From NCBI GenBank assembly GCA_013203415.1, contig JABMQE010000090.1:1-5591 (forward strand): 5,591 nt of DNA, written 5' to 3'. Below the pieces are notes generated by a model. The model was not told the origin of the DNA and searched no databases. It saw only the letters and a list, made by a program, of their open reading frames with translations. A program made the position numbers and the translations under genes. Source of the DNA: Candidatus Falkowiibacteriota bacterium. Its GTDB lineage: Bacteria > Patescibacteriota > Patescibacteriia > UBA2591 > JABMQE01. Below are positions 5,124 to 5,591 of this stretch, piece after piece. Each line of letters opens with the position of its first letter. Positions within the stretch are counted from its first letter, which is position 1.

Positions 5124-5139
5124 TGTTTCATGTGAAACA
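5124..5139. promoter_or_regulatory. parS site 3, one central mismatch
   Basis: TGTTTCATGTGAAACA differs from sites 1, 2 and 4 only by C to T at position 8, in the central CG that is strongly conserved in parS. It may be a weaker ParB site or one that is decaying. Confidence 0.8.
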
Positions 5140-5171
5140 ATGATGATGAATTAAGTTTTTTAGTTGTTAAG

Positions 5172-5195
5172 CAATTGTTTCACGTGAAACAATTG
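5172..5195. promoter_or_regulatory. parS site 4, extended palindrome
   Basis: The exact 16-bp parS core lies at 5176-5191. The palindrome continues for four more bases on each side (CAAT before, ATTG after), giving 24 bp of perfect symmetry. A mini-hairpin begins at the next base. Confidence 0.93.
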
Positions 5196-5210
5196 TCGAG
5201 CTAAGCTCGA
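5196..5210. repeat. Mini-hairpin with GCTAAGC core (copy 1)
   Basis: TCGAGCT and AGCTCGA are perfect 7-bp arms around a single A. It lies immediately beside the extended parS site 4. The central GCTAAGC (5200-5206) is shared by two other hairpins at 5406-5443 whose outer arms are unrelated. Confidence 0.7.
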
Positions 5211-5265
5211 TTACTATCCCCTATTTTAAGTATATTTGATTAAAAATTGTTGGTTTTTACCCATG

Positions 5266-5286
5266 TTATCCACTTTTTGGGGATAA
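5266..5286. promoter_or_regulatory. Inverted pair of DnaA-box-like sites
   Basis: TTATCCACT (5266-5274, plus) and TGGGGATAA (5278-5286, TTATCCCCA on the minus strand) each match TTATNCACA at all but one specified base, face each other and are 3 bp apart. A weaker minus-strand match, TTATACAAT, lies at 5316-5308. The site could instead be read as a small hairpin, TTATCC with GGATAA. Confidence 0.45.
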
Positions 5287-5331
5287 GTTTGGATTAAGTT
5301 GTAGGATATTGTATAACTTATTTAATTACTA

Positions 5332-5360
5332 TAAAAACACCTGAAAATAAGGTGTTTTTA
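5332..5360 (-). terminator. Rho-independent terminator downstream of tRNA-Ala
   Basis: Arms AAAAACACCT (5333-5342) and AGGTGTTTTT (5350-5359), plus a closing T-A pair, form 11 bp around a 7-nt loop. The A- and T-runs make it symmetrical. On the minus strand it would end the tRNA transcript about 155 nt beyond the CCA end. No plus-strand gene leads into it. Confidence 0.7.
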
Positions 5361-5364
5361 AGTA

Positions 5365-5380
5365 GGACGCTGAAGCATCC
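5365..5380. repeat. Imperfect mini-hairpin
   Basis: GGACGC (5365-5370) pairs with GCATCC (5375-5380) with one C-A mismatch around the loop TGAA. It resembles the perfect hairpin GGGACGC...GCGTCCC 25 bp downstream and may be a decayed relative. Confidence 0.45.
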
Positions 5381-5405
5381 CTTTTACCTCGCAATGCGGA
5401 ATGGT

Positions 5406-5422
5406 GGGACGCTTAGCGTCCC
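5406..5422. repeat. Mini-hairpin with GCTTAGC core (copy 2)
   Basis: GGGACGC (5406-5412) and GCGTCCC (5416-5422) pair perfectly around TTA, extended by T5405-A5423. The centre GCTTAGC is the reverse complement of the GCTAAGC core of copies 1 and 3. Confidence 0.75.
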
Positions 5423-5426
5423 AATT

Positions 5427-5443
5427 ACCAAGCTAAGCTTGGT
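5427..5443. repeat. Mini-hairpin with GCTAAGC core (copy 3)
   Basis: ACCAAGCT (5427-5434) and AGCTTGGT (5436-5443) are perfect arms around one A. The right arm overlaps the discriminator and CCA end of the tRNA remnant that follows, so the left arm is an inverted copy of a tRNA 3' end. Confidence 0.72.
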
Positions 5444-5460
5444 GGACCCAGTGGGATTCG
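5440..5460 (-). pseudogene. 3' remnant of a tRNA gene
   Basis: In minus sense this reads CGAAT, CCCAC, TGGGTCC, A, CCA: the end of a T-loop, the 3' half of a T-stem, the 3' acceptor strand, a discriminator A and an encoded CCA. The rest of the tRNA is missing, and a palindromic repeat begins one base beyond the break. The acceptor and T-stem differ from the intact tRNA-Ala at 5515-5591, so it derives from another tRNA species, whose identity cannot be read from 21 bases. Confidence 0.55.
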
Positions 5461-5461
5461 C

Positions 5462-5490
5462 CACCCTTCGCTCCTTTGGAGCTTCGGGTG
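5462..5490. repeat. 29-bp stem-loop repeat, same family as in valS
   Basis: CACCC (5462-5466) pairs with GGGTG (5486-5490), and GCTCC (5470-5474) pairs with GGAGC (5478-5482), with internal loop TTC/TTC and apical loop TTT. The inner GCTCC...GGAGCTTC block equals that at 243-259. The outer stem differs from CCGCC/GGCGG by changes that preserve pairing. It directly abuts the truncated tRNA remnant. Confidence 0.75.
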
Positions 5491-5514
5491 ATAAAAACCC
5501 TCAAAATCTATACT

Positions 5515-5591
5515 TGGTGGACCGTACCGGATTCGAACCGGTGACCCCTTGCATGCCATGCAAGTGCTCTAGCCAGCTGAGCTAACGGCCC
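5515..5591 (-). tRNA. tRNA-Ala (anticodon GGC), CCA encoded
   Basis: The complete 77-nt gene is read from 5591 leftward. Acceptor GGGCCGT pairs with ACGGTCC through a G3-U70 wobble, the identity element for alanyl-tRNA synthetase. The anticodon arm is CTTGC-ATGGCAT-GCAAG with anticodon GGC, reading GCC and GCU codons. The T-arm is ACCGG-TTCGAAT-CCGGT, the discriminator is A, and CCA is encoded at 5517-5515. The first base is the last base of the window, so any promoter or upstream tRNA neighbour is out of view. Transcription probably ends at the hairpin at 5360-5332. Confidence 0.97.

Larger units (their letters stand above)
4727..5514. other. Gene-free region with parS cluster; candidate origin region
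   Basis: No credible protein gene occupies this stretch of about 790 bp. It contains, left to right: the phosphodiesterase promoter, a very A/T-rich block (4797-4920), four parS-type palindromes with half-sites (4929-5191), a GC-rich island (5012-5049), a period-7 array (5081-5108), a mini-hairpin, an inverted pair of DnaA-box-like sites (5266-5286), a terminator hairpin, three more hairpins, a tRNA 3' remnant and a stem-loop repeat. A multi-copy centromere beside an A/T-rich block and DnaA-box-like sites is what an origin-proximal region looks like. No parA, parB, dnaA or dnaN lies within the window to confirm it. Confidence 0.6.

Noticed and set aside
5352..5585. Plus-strand open frame of 77 codons near the right end
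   Set aside because: It runs through the terminator, the hairpins and the antisense strand of tRNA-Ala; its end (DRTGFEPVTP) is the familiar false peptide read opposite a tRNA T-arm.

Overview
The window most resembles a small-genome candidate-phyla bacterium (Patescibacteria/CPR type). This is inferred from style, not from a marker gene. The genes are compact and none of the visible starts has a Shine-Dalgarno sequence. Short palindromic and tandem repeats fill the gaps and even sit in frame inside conserved proteins. A PilB-type ATPase and a minimal thioredoxin system are present. TAA and TGA both appear to act as stops.

Layout. Positions 1-638 (+) are the 3' end of valS (valyl-tRNA synthetase), interrupted in frame by two palindromic repeats. 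A bidirectional terminator (670-707) separates it from a convergent minus-strand block read right to left: trxA (3860-3540), an AhpF-like thioredoxin reductase gene trxB (3428-2448) and pilB (2404-728). This block probably forms one transcript from a good promoter at 3992-3964. Upstream is a separate minus-strand gene for a glycerophosphodiester phosphodiesterase (4726-4031) with its own promoter at 4796-4768. The right end is a gene-free stretch of about 790 bp (4727-5514), followed by a minus-strand tRNA-Ala(GGC) whose 5' end coincides with the window edge.

The gene-free stretch is the most informative part. It carries three perfect copies and one single-mismatch copy of the 16-bp ParB-binding palindrome parS, plus half-sites. 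Near-consensus DnaA boxes lie on both sides. It is therefore very likely a chromosome-segregation centromere and may be at or near the replication origin. Between it and the tRNA gene lies a cluster of small perfect hairpins, a 3' remnant of another tRNA gene, and a stem-loop repeat that also occurs inside valS.

Genes working together. TrxA (WCGPC) and TrxB (CATC) form a complete electron chain from reduced nicotinamide to disulfides. TrxB lacks the usual NADPH-phosphate-binding HRRxxxR motif and resembles the C-terminal part of AhpF, so NADH may be its donor. PilB would power type IV pilus assembly. A recurring non-coding theme is tandem arrays with a period of exactly 7 bp but a different sequence at each locus. 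Two of them abut the start codons of pilB and trxA where a ribosome-binding site would normally be.
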